Assembly: GCA_944386495.1 (NCBI GenBank)
Contig: CALXBE010000002.1
Coordinates: forward strand, 103,180-167,179
DNA: 64,000 nt
Reading direction: 5' to 3'
Source of the DNA: an uncultured Gemmiger sp.
Lineage (GTDB): Bacteria > Bacillota > Clostridia > Oscillospirales > Ruminococcaceae
Made by a program: the position numbers and the translations under genes. The first letter of the stretch is position 1; every line of letters begins with the position of its first letter. The notes beneath the pieces were generated by a model that worked only from the letters and a program-made list of their open reading frames with translations, made no database searches and was not told the origin of the DNA. Shown here piece after piece: positions 49,947-58,164 of this stretch.

Positions 49947-50092
49947 AACCAAAGGTTGTGAAAACGGATTTTCAGTTTCTGAAAAAGAAAGGCTTGGAAG
50001 GGTGAAGTCGGGGCGCAGAAATACAAAAAGGGGGAGGTTCCTCCTGCAATAGAATCATATAAAAGAAAGAGGGCGATAGAACGGACTTATGG

Positions 50093-50236
50093 ATGAATTC
50101 TCCCCGGCCCGGGCTGGGGTACAGCTGCCGGGGAGAGGAATGGCAGTACGGGGAATATCCCCCTGCCTATGCGGGATTTATTCCCGGAGAAGAGGAAACG
50201 GAAGAGGACGAGAGTGAGGTGAGGAACAGATGGTAA
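50093..50236 (+). CDS. Small phage early protein of 47 residues
   Basis: The frame begins ATGAATTCTCCCC and ends at TAA overlapping the start of the next gene (ATGGTAA). The product has an aromatic middle part (EEWQYGEYPPAYAGFIPG) and a strongly acidic tail (EEETEEDESE). The overlap suggests translational coupling, but the ribosome site is weak, so its reality is moderate. It is the first possible gene after the rightward promoter. I recognise no family. Confidence 0.45.
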   Translation: MNSPRPGLGYSCRGEEWQYGEYPPAYAGFIPGEEETEEDESEVRNRW

Positions 50237-50427
50237 AATGCGAACCGGAGACTTTGTGCTGGGGATGCGCCAAGGCCCTGGGAGGGTGCAGCTGGTCCTC
50301 GGGGGAATTCCGGCCGGTGGAGGGGTGGATGGCCCTGCCTACCTGTCAGCTGGACATTACCCCCCAGGGGCTGGTTATGACAGAGTCCTATTTTATATAT
50401 GGATGCCCGGAGTACATTCCGGGCTGA
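50230..50427 (+). CDS. Small cysteine-rich phage protein
   Basis: The 65-residue protein has cysteines in KCEPETLCWGCAK, GGCSW, LPTCQLD and YGCPEY. A CxxC-like CWGC lies near residue 10, which suggests metal binding, probably zinc. GAGGTGAGG lies 7 bases before the ATG, and the gene lies 16 bases before the sigma-like activator gene. Comparable short Cys-rich proteins occur ahead of late activators in clostridial phages. Function unknown. Confidence 0.7.
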   Translation: MVKCEPETLCWGCAKALGGCSWSSGEFRPVEGWMALPTCQLDITPQGLVMTESYFIYGCPEYIPG

Positions 50428-50443
50428 AAGGGGGAGTGAAGTT

Positions 50444-50926
50444 ATGACAGTGACTGAAAAGCAGGCGTGGCTCTGGCGATACCAGAAAGCCCGGCCCAGA
50501 ATGGACCAGATTCAGGGCAAGCTGGCTCAGAAAGGAGTGGCCTGGGAGGAAATGAAGCGGATGGAGCAGCAGCCCTGTCACCCCACCCAGCGCCGTCAGC
50601 TGGAACAGGTGAAGGTCAGAACAGGCCGTGAAATGGAGACCTTAAAGCGAGAACTGGCAAGCCTGGAGGAGGACCGGAGAGAAATCGCCCTGGCCATTGA
50701 AAGGGTGGCGGAAGAACGGTTCCGCCGGCTGCTGGAATACCACTACCTGGAAGGGTGGACCTGGCAGCAGGTGGCCTGCCGGATGGAATACAGCCCCCGA
50801 TATATTTACAAGCTGCATAAACAGGCATTGGAGGCCATAGAATGTAAGGGACGGAAAAGAACCTATCATCTTAAAGCGGAGAAATGCCGGATTCACTGTT
50901 TCCCCCAGAGGGAGGCCAGAGCATGA
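50444..50926 (+). CDS. Sigma-70 region 4-like phage late-gene activator
   Basis: The 160-residue protein has a basic, helical coiled-coil N-terminal half (about 1-95) and a C-terminal helix-turn-helix, LLEYHYLEGWTWQQVACRM followed by EYSPRYIYKLHKQALEAIE (about 104-142). This matches phage DUF1492/ArpU/Xpf-like positive factors that turn on packaging and structural genes. Position directly ahead of the terminase is the same as xpf in PBSX. AAAGGGGGAG precedes the ATG. Its stop overlaps the terminase start (ATGA). Confidence 0.82.
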   Translation: MTVTEKQAWLWRYQKARPRMDQIQGKLAQKGVAWEEMKRMEQQPCHPTQRRQLEQVKVRTGREMETLKRELASLEEDRREIALAIERVAEERFRRLLEYHYLEGWTWQQVACRMEYSPRYIYKLHKQALEAIECKGRKRTYHLKAEKCRIHCFPQREARA

Positions 50927-51270
50927 ACAAAAAGCCGAAACCTATCCCTCCCCAGGCGGATATGCTGGTGGAGCAGGCACTTTTGGAGCGAGCTCTGGGA
51001 TACCGTTACACCGAGGAGACCCGGGAACGAGTGAAGGACCCGGCCACCGGACAGTATGCCATGGTGGTGACCAAGCGGGTCCGGAAACAGATGGCTCCCA
51101 ATACCTCCGCACTTTTCTTCTGGCTGAAAAACCGGCTGCCCCAGCAGTGGGGAAGCCTGATCCAGACAGGACCGCCCCCCGAGCAGGACGGACTTCTGGC
51201 CGCCCTGGACGGCTTTGCCAAGAACGGCTTTGAGGGAGGGGATGATGCCGGAGACTGGGAGGTGGAGTGA
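50923..51270 (+). CDS. Phage terminase small subunit
   Basis: The 115-residue protein contains QALLERALGYRYTEETRERVKDPATGQYAMVVTKRVRKQMAPNTSALFFWLKNR-type sequence, a pattern found in small terminases that pair with PBSX-type large subunits. It binds phage DNA and positions the packaging motor. Start 50923 has GAGGGAGG upstream and overlaps the activator stop; its own stop overlaps the large subunit start. Shorter than XtmA of PBSX, lacking an obvious N-terminal helix-turn-helix. Confidence 0.8.
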   Translation: MNKKPKPIPPQADMLVEQALLERALGYRYTEETRERVKDPATGQYAMVVTKRVRKQMAPNTSALFFWLKNRLPQQWGSLIQTGPPPEQDGLLAALDGFAKNGFEGGDDAGDWEVE

Positions 51271-52517
51271 TGGCAGCCTTTCAGTGGGGACCTCTCAGCA
51301 GGCGGCAGAAGCAGGTGCTTTCCTGGTGGAGGCCGGGCAGTCCGGTGGCCGACTATGACGGTATCATTGCAGACGGGGCCATCCGAAGCGGAAAAACCGT
51401 CTGCATGAGTCTCAGCTTTGTGCTCTGGGCCATGGAAGGCTTTGAAGGGCAGAGTTTTGCCATCTGCGGAAAGACCCTGGGAAGCCTGCGGCGGAATGTG
51501 ATCGCACCTCTGACCAGTATGCTCCAGGGGCGGAATCTGTCGGTGACAGACCATCGTACCGACAACCGGCTGGATATTTCCGGGATGGGAAGGACCAACC
51601 GGTTTTACCTCTTTGGAGGAAAGGACGAGCGGAGCCAGGACTTTATCCAGGGCATCACCCTGGCAGGGGTCTTTTTTGACGAGGTGGCCCTCATGCCCCA
51701 GAGCTTTGTAAGCCAGGCCACTGCCCGGTGCAGCGTGGAGGGAAGCAAGCTCTGGTTCAACTGCAACCCGGACGGCCCCTACCACTGGTTTTACCGGAGC
51801 TGGGTGACCCAGTGCCGCCGCCTGCACCTGGTTTACCTTCACTTTACCATGGAGGATAATCTCTCCCTCAGCGAGGAGGTGAAGGCCCGGTACCGCCGCC
51901 AGTACACAGGGGTATTTTATCGCCGGTACATATTGGGGCAGTGGGCCGCCGCAGAGGGACTGGTCTACCACCACTTTGACCGGGAAAAGAATGTGGTGGC
52001 CCGACTGCCGGACTGCTGTGCCCAGCCCAAGCTGGGAGGGGGACAATACTACATCAGCATTGACTACGGCACCCGGAACCCTTTCAGCGCCGGGCTTTGG
52101 TGTCTCTACGAGGGGACGGCTACCCGGATTCGGGAGTACTACTACGACGGACGAAAAAAGGACCCCCGCACCGACGAGGAACATTACAAGGCTCTGGAAG
52201 AGCTGGCGGGGGAGTACCCGGTGGATAAGCTGGTCATTGACCCCAGCGCCGCCAGCATGATCGAGACCATCCGCCGTCACGGCCGGTTCCGGGTCCGGGC
52301 GGCCCGGAACCAGGTGGCAGAGGGAATCGCCGATGTGACCCGGCTGTTGAGCCAGGGAAAAATCAAAATCCATGAAAGTTGCACCGACTGCCTTCGGGAG
52401 TTTGCCAGCTACCGGTGGGATGATAAAGCCGCCGAGGACCGGGTCATCAAGGAAAACGATCATGCCATGGACGATATGCGGTATTTTGTGAGAACCATTA
52501 TGAGAAAGGGTGGATAA
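51270..52517 (+). CDS. Phage terminase large subunit, PBSX (XtmB) family
   Basis: The 415-residue packaging ATPase-nuclease has the Walker A variant GAIRSGKT near residue 36, Walker B GVFFDEVALM near 135, coupling motif WFNCNPDG near 165 and the RNase H-like nuclease acids in SIDYGTRNPFS (near 260), VIDPSAAS (near 323) and HAMDDMRY (near 400). The start overlaps the previous stop by one base (TGATG); GTG 51267 is an alternative. PBSX-family large terminases usually use headful packaging. Confidence 0.94.
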   Translation: MAAFQWGPLSRRQKQVLSWWRPGSPVADYDGIIADGAIRSGKTVCMSLSFVLWAMEGFEGQSFAICGKTLGSLRRNVIAPLTSMLQGRNLSVTDHRTDNRLDISGMGRTNRFYLFGGKDERSQDFIQGITLAGVFFDEVALMPQSFVSQATARCSVEGSKLWFNCNPDGPYHWFYRSWVTQCRRLHLVYLHFTMEDNLSLSEEVKARYRRQYTGVFYRRYILGQWAAAEGLVYHHFDREKNVVARLPDCCAQPKLGGGQYYISIDYGTRNPFSAGLWCLYEGTATRIREYYYDGRKKDPRTDEEHYKALEELAGEYPVDKLVIDPSAASMIETIRRHGRFRVRAARNQVAEGIADVTRLLSQGKIKIHESCTDCLREFASYRWDDKAAEDRVIKENDHAMDDMRYFVRTIMRKGG

Positions 52518-52520
52518 GGT

Positions 52521-52549
52521 TTGAGCTTTGGGAGTTTTTATGCTACACT
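52521..52549 (+). promoter_or_regulatory. Promoter of the phage DNA methyltransferase gene
   Basis: TTGAGC and TACACT separated by 17 bases, 35 bases before the methyltransferase start and 4 bases after the terminase stop. Confidence 0.65.
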
Positions 52550-52583
52550 GTTGGAGACACCAAAAAGAAGGAGTGGCTTATTC

Positions 52584-53513
52584 ATGCCCAAAGCAAAAGC
52601 CCCCAACAACCGTACCATTGATACCTCCCTGGAGCAGGGGGGAGACTATCTCTCCCGGTGCAGACAGGTTTCTCTCCCGGTTCAGGACATCTCCCAGATG
52701 GAGAACAGCATCATCTGGGGAGATACCTTCAACACCCTGCCTTTGCTCCCGCCTGAGTCGGTGGACCTGATGATCGTGGACCCGCCCTATAATCTGACCA
52801 AGCAGTATGACAGCGGCACCTTCAACCGGCGGAAAGAGGAAGAATACCAAAAATACACCCGCAGCTGGATGGAGCTGGCTGTGCCCCTCCTCAAGACGGG
52901 GGGGACCATCTATGTTTGCTGTGACTGGAAAAGCAGCCTGGTTATTGCCCCGGTGCTCCGGGAGTTCTTTACCCTCCGGAACCGGATTACCTGGCAGAGG
53001 GAAAAAGGCCGGGGGGCCCAGGCCAACTGGAAAAACGGGATGGAGGATATCTGGTTTGCCACCAAGGGAGACGGGTATACCTTCTGTCTGGACCAGGTGA
53101 AGCTCCGCCGAAAGGTGATGGCACCCTACCGTGCAGGGGGAAAGCCCAAGGACTGGGTGGAGGATGAGGAAGGAAATTACCGGGACACCTGCCCCAGCAA
53201 TTTCTGGGACGACATTACGGTGCCTTTCTGGTCCATGCCGGAGAACACCCCACATCCCACCCAGAAGCCGGAAAAGCTGATGGCCAAACTGATTCTGGCC
53301 AGCTCCCGGCCCGGGGAACTGGTCTTTGACCCCTTCCTGGGCAGCGGAACCACCGCCGTTACCGCCAAAAAGCTGGGGCGGAAATACCTGGGCATTGAGG
53401 CCAGCGGTCAATATTGCGTCTGGGCTCAGCAACGGCTGGAAATGGCCGAGACCCAAAAGGAGATTCAGGGTTACCGGAACGGAATCTTCTGGCAGAGAAA
53501 TTCCGGCAAATAA
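52584..53513 (+). CDS. Beta-class DNA methyltransferase (adenine N6 or cytosine N4)
   Basis: The 309-residue protein has motif IV DPPYNL near residue 66 before motif I DPFLGSGTT near 249, with a target recognition region between, which is the beta-class order. DPPY favours adenine N6. HPTQKPEKLMAKLI (motif X) is also present. ATG 52584 has GAAGGAG upstream. It lies between the terminase and portal genes with its own promoter and a strong terminator, and no restriction enzyme is next to it. It may protect phage DNA or mark it for packaging; this is inference. Confidence 0.92.
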   Translation: MPKAKAPNNRTIDTSLEQGGDYLSRCRQVSLPVQDISQMENSIIWGDTFNTLPLLPPESVDLMIVDPPYNLTKQYDSGTFNRRKEEEYQKYTRSWMELAVPLLKTGGTIYVCCDWKSSLVIAPVLREFFTLRNRITWQREKGRGAQANWKNGMEDIWFATKGDGYTFCLDQVKLRRKVMAPYRAGGKPKDWVEDEEGNYRDTCPSNFWDDITVPFWSMPENTPHPTQKPEKLMAKLILASSRPGELVFDPFLGSGTTAVTAKKLGRKYLGIEASGQYCVWAQQRLEMAETQKEIQGYRNGIFWQRNSGK

Positions 53514-53525
53514 TAAAACTAGGGG

Positions 53526-53568
53526 ACTGCCCCGCCTTTTCCAAGTGAGAAGGCGGGGCAGTTTTTTT
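53526..53568 (+). terminator. Terminator of the methyltransferase unit
   Basis: A perfect 13-base stem ACTGCCCCGCCTT / AAGGCGGGGCAGT followed by seven T. It would separate terminase-methyltransferase transcription from the portal operon. Confidence 0.93.
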
Positions 53569-53603
53569 GCGTCCAAAAGGGGACAGATAAGAAAAAAGTG
53601 ATT

Positions 53604-53632
53604 TTAGAAGTGTAAAAATAAAACGATATAAC
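53604..53632 (+). promoter_or_regulatory. Candidate late promoter ahead of the portal gene
   Basis: TTAGAA and TATAAC separated by 17 bases in an AT-rich stretch just after the terminator. A phage activator could use other elements here. Confidence 0.45.
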
Positions 53633-53721
53633 ATTTGAAAAAAAGAAAAAAGCAGGACAGGTGGGAAAAGGGGCAGCAGAGGGTAGAATGGAGACATCAA
53701 AAAGAAAGGAGCCTGCAAGTT

Positions 53722-55113
53722 TTGGAAGAACAACAGATCAGGGCGGCGGCCAGACCGCCCGGCCCCGCAGAGGGATTTGAGCAAGCCATGGGAGTACGGG
53801 ATATGACCAGCACCGCCATGGCCAGGGCCATCCGGAAATGGTACCGGCTCTATTTCGGGGACCCCTATCCCGGCACTGACCCCAGTCAGCGGCTGGCCTG
53901 TGCCATTGTGGCCAAGCTGGAACGGGTGATTTTCGGGGAATACCGGGCCCAGCTTTCCCAGAGCGCCCAGCCCTTTTACACCCATACTTTGGCAGGGCTG
54001 GAAAGCATCCGCCGTCAGGCAATGCAGCAGCTGCTGGTGGGCGGAGAAGTCCTGCTCAAGCCGGTGCCGGGGGTGGAAGGACTTGACTGGGTGGTGCTGC
54101 CCCGGTGCAACTACATCCCTCTGGGGCGGGACTGCCAGGGAAAAATCCTGGATCTGGGCACGGTGGAACAGCGGGAGGAAGGCGGGTACATTTACCGTCT
54201 GCTGGAACGCAGGACCCTCACCGGTCAAGGGATGATGAAGGTGGAAAACCGACTTTTCCGTTCCCGGGAACGGGGAAGTTACGGGGTACAGGTGGCTCTG
54301 GACACCCTGGACTGTTACCGGGGGTTGGAGCCTCAGTACACCTGCCCTGCTCCCCTCAAGGGGTTGGGAATGGTGCAGCTGAAAAGCCCCCTTCTCAACT
54401 GTGTGGATTTCAGCTGTGAGGGAGTGTCGGTATACGCCCCGGCGGTGGACCTGATTCGGGCGGTGGACCGGAACGAGGCCCAGATGAACAACGAGTTTGA
54501 GAACGGCGCCAGCAGAATCCTGGTCAGCGCCGACCTGCTCACCGTTCGCCGGGACAGCGCCGGGCGTGCAGTCAAGCGGCTGCAGGACACCGTATTCACC
54601 GCCCTGGACGAAGCTCCCGAGGAGGTACCCATCACCGTGTTCAGTCCCCAGCTTCGCCATGAGAGCTATCTTGCCCGTAAGCGGGACGCTTTACGGAGCA
54701 TTGAAAGCCTGATTGGCCTGGCCCGGGGAACTCTCAGTGATGTGGAGCAGACCCAGCGCACCGCCACCGAAATCGCCGACAGCCGGGCAGAGTACGCCCT
54801 GACCGCCCAGGATTACCAGGAAGTCTGGCAGAAAGCCTTGGAGGAAGGGCTCAAGCTGGCCGGATGGCTGGGAAAAGCCTACGGATACACCAGCCAGGAG
54901 TACCGGGAAGGGGAACTGGCGGTGGACTGGGGAAATGGGCTGCTCTACGACCAGGAAAAGGATTGGCAGCAGCTGATCCAGATGGCCGGCAGCGGGGTAC
55001 TCAAGCCCGAGCTGCTGCTGGCCTGGAAGTACGGTCTGCCCCACCAGACCCCCCAACAGCTGGCGGAGATCCGTCAGCGCTTTATGCCTGAACAAAAGGA
55101 GGAGAAAAAATGA
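53722..55113 (+). CDS. Phage portal protein (SPP1 gp6-like)
   Basis: The 463-residue protein shows portal-family features: WYRLYFGDPYPGTD near residue 40, LVGGEVLLKPV near 110, VDLIRAVDRNEAQMNNEFENGASRILVSADLL near 240 and SLIGLARGTLSDVEQTQRTATEI near 330. It forms the dodecamer at the head vertex and passage for DNA. The TTG at 53722 is favoured because AAAGGAG lies about 10 bases upstream; a frame from 53635 gives a lysine-rich extension with no ribosome site. The next gene overlaps by 4 bases. Confidence 0.9.
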   Translation: MEEQQIRAAARPPGPAEGFEQAMGVRDMTSTAMARAIRKWYRLYFGDPYPGTDPSQRLACAIVAKLERVIFGEYRAQLSQSAQPFYTHTLAGLESIRRQAMQQLLVGGEVLLKPVPGVEGLDWVVLPRCNYIPLGRDCQGKILDLGTVEQREEGGYIYRLLERRTLTGQGMMKVENRLFRSRERGSYGVQVALDTLDCYRGLEPQYTCPAPLKGLGMVQLKSPLLNCVDFSCEGVSVYAPAVDLIRAVDRNEAQMNNEFENGASRILVSADLLTVRRDSAGRAVKRLQDTVFTALDEAPEEVPITVFSPQLRHESYLARKRDALRSIESLIGLARGTLSDVEQTQRTATEIADSRAEYALTAQDYQEVWQKALEEGLKLAGWLGKAYGYTSQEYREGELAVDWGNGLLYDQEKDWQQLIQMAGSGVLKPELLLAWKYGLPHQTPQQLAEIRQRFMPEQKEEKK

Positions 55114-55496
55114 CTATGGAAGAAATTCTGGCCGGGCTGGGTATGCCCGTGCCCCAGGAAAAGAAGGAGGCCCTGGCCCAGGCTGTGGCACAGAGTTACA
55201 TGACCCTGGAGGAACACCAGCAGCAGCTTCAGGCCCAGCAGTTCAGCGCTCTGGTGGAAGCCCGGATGGCCGCCGCAGGGGTGCGCAGCCCCAAAGCGGT
55301 GCGGGCTCTGCTGGATATGGAGGCTCTGGCCAAGGAACCTACCGCCGGTGCAGTGGATGCCGCCCTGGCAGCCCTGAAGGTCAGCGATGGTTACCTTTTT
55401 GCAGGGTTCCCGGTTTTTGCGGCAGGCGCCGGAAGCGTGAACCCCGGCACTGCCCCTGATCCCATGGCTGCCATCTACGCCGCAGCCGGTGTCTGA
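55110..55496 (+). CDS. Probable scaffold or head assembly protein
   Basis: The 128-residue protein has a helical Gln/Ala/Glu-rich first half (LAQAVAQSYMTLEEHQQQLQAQQFSAL) and a Gly/Ala/Pro-rich C-terminus. It resembles short forms of phage GP20-like scaffold proteins. Position between portal and major capsid agrees. Its ATG overlaps the portal stop (ATGA). No protease motif is visible, so capsid maturation may not need cleavage. Confidence 0.65.
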   Translation: MTMEEILAGLGMPVPQEKKEALAQAVAQSYMTLEEHQQQLQAQQFSALVEARMAAAGVRSPKAVRALLDMEALAKEPTAGAVDAALAALKVSDGYLFAGFPVFAAGAGSVNPGTAPDPMAAIYAAAGV

Positions 55497-55531
55497 TCCA
55501 CCCAACAGAACAAGAGAAAAGGAGAAATAAA

Positions 55532-56386
55532 ATGGCTAATTCTATTCAGCTTGCACAGCAGTTTGTCCCTGTACTGGACAAGGTATACAAGGCCGCCTGT
55601 CTCACCGCCGTTCTGGACGGCAATTCCGAGCTGGCCAAGCAGGGGGCTACCGCCCATGAGCTGGTCATCCCCACCCTGGAAATGGATGGTCTGGGAGATT
55701 ACAGCCGGAACAGCGGCTACGCAGCCGGGGATGTGACCCTGACCTATCAGACCGTGGAATGCAACTTTGACCGGGGCCGGATGTTCACCGTGGACGCCAT
55801 GGATGATGCGGAATCTGCCGGTATTGCCTTCGGCCAGCTCAGCGGTGAGTTCATCCGGACCAAGGTGGCTCCCGAACTGGATGCCTTCCGGTTTGCCAGC
55901 TACGCTTCCGCCGAGGGAGTATCCACCGCTTCCGGGGCTCTGGCCTCCGGCGCTGATGTGGTGGCTGCCCTCCGCACCGCCGTTACCAAAATGGACGAGG
56001 ACGAGGTAAATCCCGAAAGCCGGTACCTCTTCATCACTCCCACCCTCAAGGGAATGATCGAGGACATGGAGACCACCCAGAGCCGTCAGGTCATGGATGG
56101 CTTTGCCGGGGTGATCTGTGTTCCCCAGAGCCGGTTCTACACCGCCATCGACCAGGCGGCAGACGGTGCAGGCGGCTATTCCAAAGCAGCTGAGGGCAAA
56201 AACATCAACTTTATGATTCTGGAAAAGAGCGCAGTCATCCAGTATCCCAAGCACATTGCCCCCAAAATCGTGGCTCCTGAGGAGAATCCCGACGCCGATG
56301 CCTGGAAGTTTGGCTATCGCCAGGTGGGCATTGCCCAGGTAAGCCCCGCCAAGTCTGCGGGCGTATACATCCACACCGCTGAGTAA
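55532..56386 (+). CDS. Major capsid protein
   Basis: The 284-residue protein (IQLAQQFVPVLDKVYKAACLTAVLD at the start, VPQSRFYTAIDQAADG near residue 200, WKFGYRQVGIAQVSPAKSAGVYIH at the end) matches clostridial HK97-fold capsid proteins in length, position and composition. AAAGGAG precedes the ATG. It is short, with no N-terminal delta domain, in line with a separate scaffold gene. The fold is inferred from context rather than a motif. Confidence 0.85.
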   Translation: MANSIQLAQQFVPVLDKVYKAACLTAVLDGNSELAKQGATAHELVIPTLEMDGLGDYSRNSGYAAGDVTLTYQTVECNFDRGRMFTVDAMDDAESAGIAFGQLSGEFIRTKVAPELDAFRFASYASAEGVSTASGALASGADVVAALRTAVTKMDEDEVNPESRYLFITPTLKGMIEDMETTQSRQVMDGFAGVICVPQSRFYTAIDQAADGAGGYSKAAEGKNINFMILEKSAVIQYPKHIAPKIVAPEENPDADAWKFGYRQVGIAQVSPAKSAGVYIHTAE

Positions 56387-56409
56387 AGAGAGGGGGAGAG
56401 GGCGTGCCC

Positions 56410-56787
56410 ATGATTCCTGATTTTGATTTTTACCAGGAGACCTACCGGGGAAGAAAAATTCCCCAGGAGGAATTCAGCGCCTGGGCTGCCCGGGCTGTGG
56501 GGGTCATTGACCGGTACGAACGGATCTACACGGTGGCTCCCGCAGCCGCCCTTCTCCAGCGGTATTCCCGGGACCAGCTCTATGCCATGGCTTATTGCAG
56601 CGTGGCGGATGTGCTGTATTTTTACGACAAGGCGGCCCAGGCCGGGGAAAGCCAGTCGGCCACTGTGGGTTCCGTAAGCTATTCCACCACCCGGGGGCAG
56701 ATTCCCCCTTCGGTGGCGGTGACCCAGGCCGCAGCCCAGTATGCCGCCGCCGGCCGGTATCTGGACATTTACAGGGGGGCTTGCTGA
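56410..56787 (+). CDS. Head-tail connector (adaptor) protein
   Basis: The 125-residue helical protein (FYQETYRGRKIPQEEFSAWAARAVGVIDRY, then RYSRDQLYAMAYCSVADVLYFYD) occupies the adaptor position straight after the capsid, as gp6-like connectors do. ATG 56410 is preferred over GTG 56404 because GAGAGG is at a better distance. Its stop overlaps the next start (TGATG). Confidence 0.72.
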   Translation: MIPDFDFYQETYRGRKIPQEEFSAWAARAVGVIDRYERIYTVAPAAALLQRYSRDQLYAMAYCSVADVLYFYDKAAQAGESQSATVGSVSYSTTRGQIPPSVAVTQAAAQYAAAGRYLDIYRGAC

Positions 56788-57227
56788 TGTGGGAAAATTC
56801 TGTGCTGGCAGCACTTTTTGACCAGACGGTGACTGTATACCATCCCCGGTTTCAGCCGGAGTTTGGCTGTACCCGGCAGGTCCTCAAGGGAGTGTCCTAT
56901 CAGTGGAGCAGAACCTCCACCCTGGACTCTCTGGGCAAAAGCCGGACCGGCAGAGCCCTCATGGGGGAAAGCCTGGGCGGCGCGGGTGAACTGCGGGTGG
57001 TCTGCAAGAACCTTGCCTGGAAAGAACCTCCCGCCCAGCCGGGAGAAGGAGAGTTCACCCTGGAGATAGGGGACAAGGTCATCCCGGGGGAGGGTCCTGA
57101 AATCAAGACCCGGGAGGAGTGGGGAAAGCTGGTGCCCTCCCTGACCCCGGGACTGATGGTCCTGCGCCAGATCACCCCCTACCAGGTGGGAAAGAAGGTA
57201 CTCCTGGTGGAAGGAAAGGGTGAGTGA
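56787..57227 (+). CDS. Head closure/minor capsid protein
   Basis: The 146-residue protein is rich in beta structure. It begins WENSVLAALFDQTVTVYHPRF and ends with PGLMVLRQITPYQVGKKVLLVEGKG. It lies between the adaptor and the tail completion protein, so a head closure role is inferred from order. It is one-base coupled to the adaptor gene. No catalytic motif is seen. Confidence 0.65.
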   Translation: MWENSVLAALFDQTVTVYHPRFQPEFGCTRQVLKGVSYQWSRTSTLDSLGKSRTGRALMGESLGGAGELRVVCKNLAWKEPPAQPGEGEFTLEIGDKVIPGEGPEIKTREEWGKLVPSLTPGLMVLRQITPYQVGKKVLLVEGKGE

Positions 57228-57229
57228 GT

Positions 57230-57664
57230 ATGAAGCAGGTGACCCAAGCCCTGATGGAGTGGCTCCGGCAGGCACCCGGTCTGGAAAAGCTGGACAATGA
57301 ACTGATCTGTGATGCTCCCGGAAGTCTGGCCCTGACCCTGAACAGCGTGAAAAAGCTGGAACAGGTCAGGGATATTCTGGGAGAAATACACTTCAAGGCG
57401 GAACTGGAATATTCCCTGAGACTGGTCCTGCCCATGGAACGGGAATGCCCTGCCGGTGTGCAGGAAAACCGGGCGGCTCTGGATGAGACCACCGCCTGGG
57501 TCTGCGCCCGGGGCGGGGCGGAGCTCCCCGATTCCCTGGGCCGGGAGGCCCGGGTGGTCATGGGGTACCCCCGCCTGGAAGAACAGCGGGAGGGTGTGGG
57601 AATTTACAGTGCCTCCGTCCTCCTGACCACCACCTTTGAATTGGAGGAAGATGAATGGAACTGA
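57230..57664 (+). CDS. Tail terminator/minor capsid-like protein
   Basis: The 144-residue protein (LMEWLRQAPGLEKLDNELICDAPGSLALTLNSVKKLEQ, later GVGIYSASVLLTTTFELEEDEWN) has the size and position of tail terminator proteins. The acidic C-terminus overlaps the tail tube start. ATG 57230 follows AAGGAAAGGG; GTG 57224 is also possible. Role is inferred from gene order. Confidence 0.62.
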   Translation: MKQVTQALMEWLRQAPGLEKLDNELICDAPGSLALTLNSVKKLEQVRDILGEIHFKAELEYSLRLVLPMERECPAGVQENRAALDETTAWVCARGGAELPDSLGREARVVMGYPRLEEQREGVGIYSASVLLTTTFELEEDEWN

Positions 57665-58155
57665 ATCTGAAAGAAAACCAAAAGGCCCAGCGCCGGCTGC
57701 TGGCTACCTATGTAAATGTGGGGGAAAGTGATGCTCCCCAGTGGGAAGTGATCGGCGCAGGCGTGGAAGAAAGCACCATCGAATACAACAACGAGGTGAA
57801 TTCCGTCACCGATATTCTGGGAATCACCGAGACCGATATCTCCAAAAACGCTCCCAAGCAGAGCCTGGAGCCCTTTACCATCCGGGGCGGCAGTATGGTT
57901 CACCAGAAGCTGCTGGATATTCTCCGGCGAAATGCCCTCAGCGAACTGAGCCTCTTTGAGGTAATGGTGGTGGAAGGGTACATGGGGGAGGAAGGCAGTC
58001 TGGCCGCAGAGGTACACTCCGGATGCACCATCGAGGTGGAAAGCAAGGGCGGCAGCGGTTCGGTGGATATGCCCATCTCCATCTATTTCAGCAACAACAA
58101 AACCCTGGGTACGGTGGACGGGCTTACCAAGTCTCCCACCTTCACCCCGGCCTAA
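57655..58155 (+). CDS. Major tail tube protein
   Basis: The 166-residue protein has beta-rich tube-like sequence: YNNEVNSVTDILGITETDISKNAPKQSLEPFTIRGGS, which resembles tail tube proteins of clostridial siphoviruses. It lies right before the two chaperone genes and the tape measure, as expected. No sheath gene follows, so the tail is non-contractile. GGAGG lies 7 bases before the start. Confidence 0.84.
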   Translation: MELNLKENQKAQRRLLATYVNVGESDAPQWEVIGAGVEESTIEYNNEVNSVTDILGITETDISKNAPKQSLEPFTIRGGSMVHQKLLDILRRNALSELSLFEVMVVEGYMGEEGSLAAEVHSGCTIEVESKGGSGSVDMPISIYFSNNKTLGTVDGLTKSPTFTPA

Positions 58156-58164
58156 GGAGGCAGC

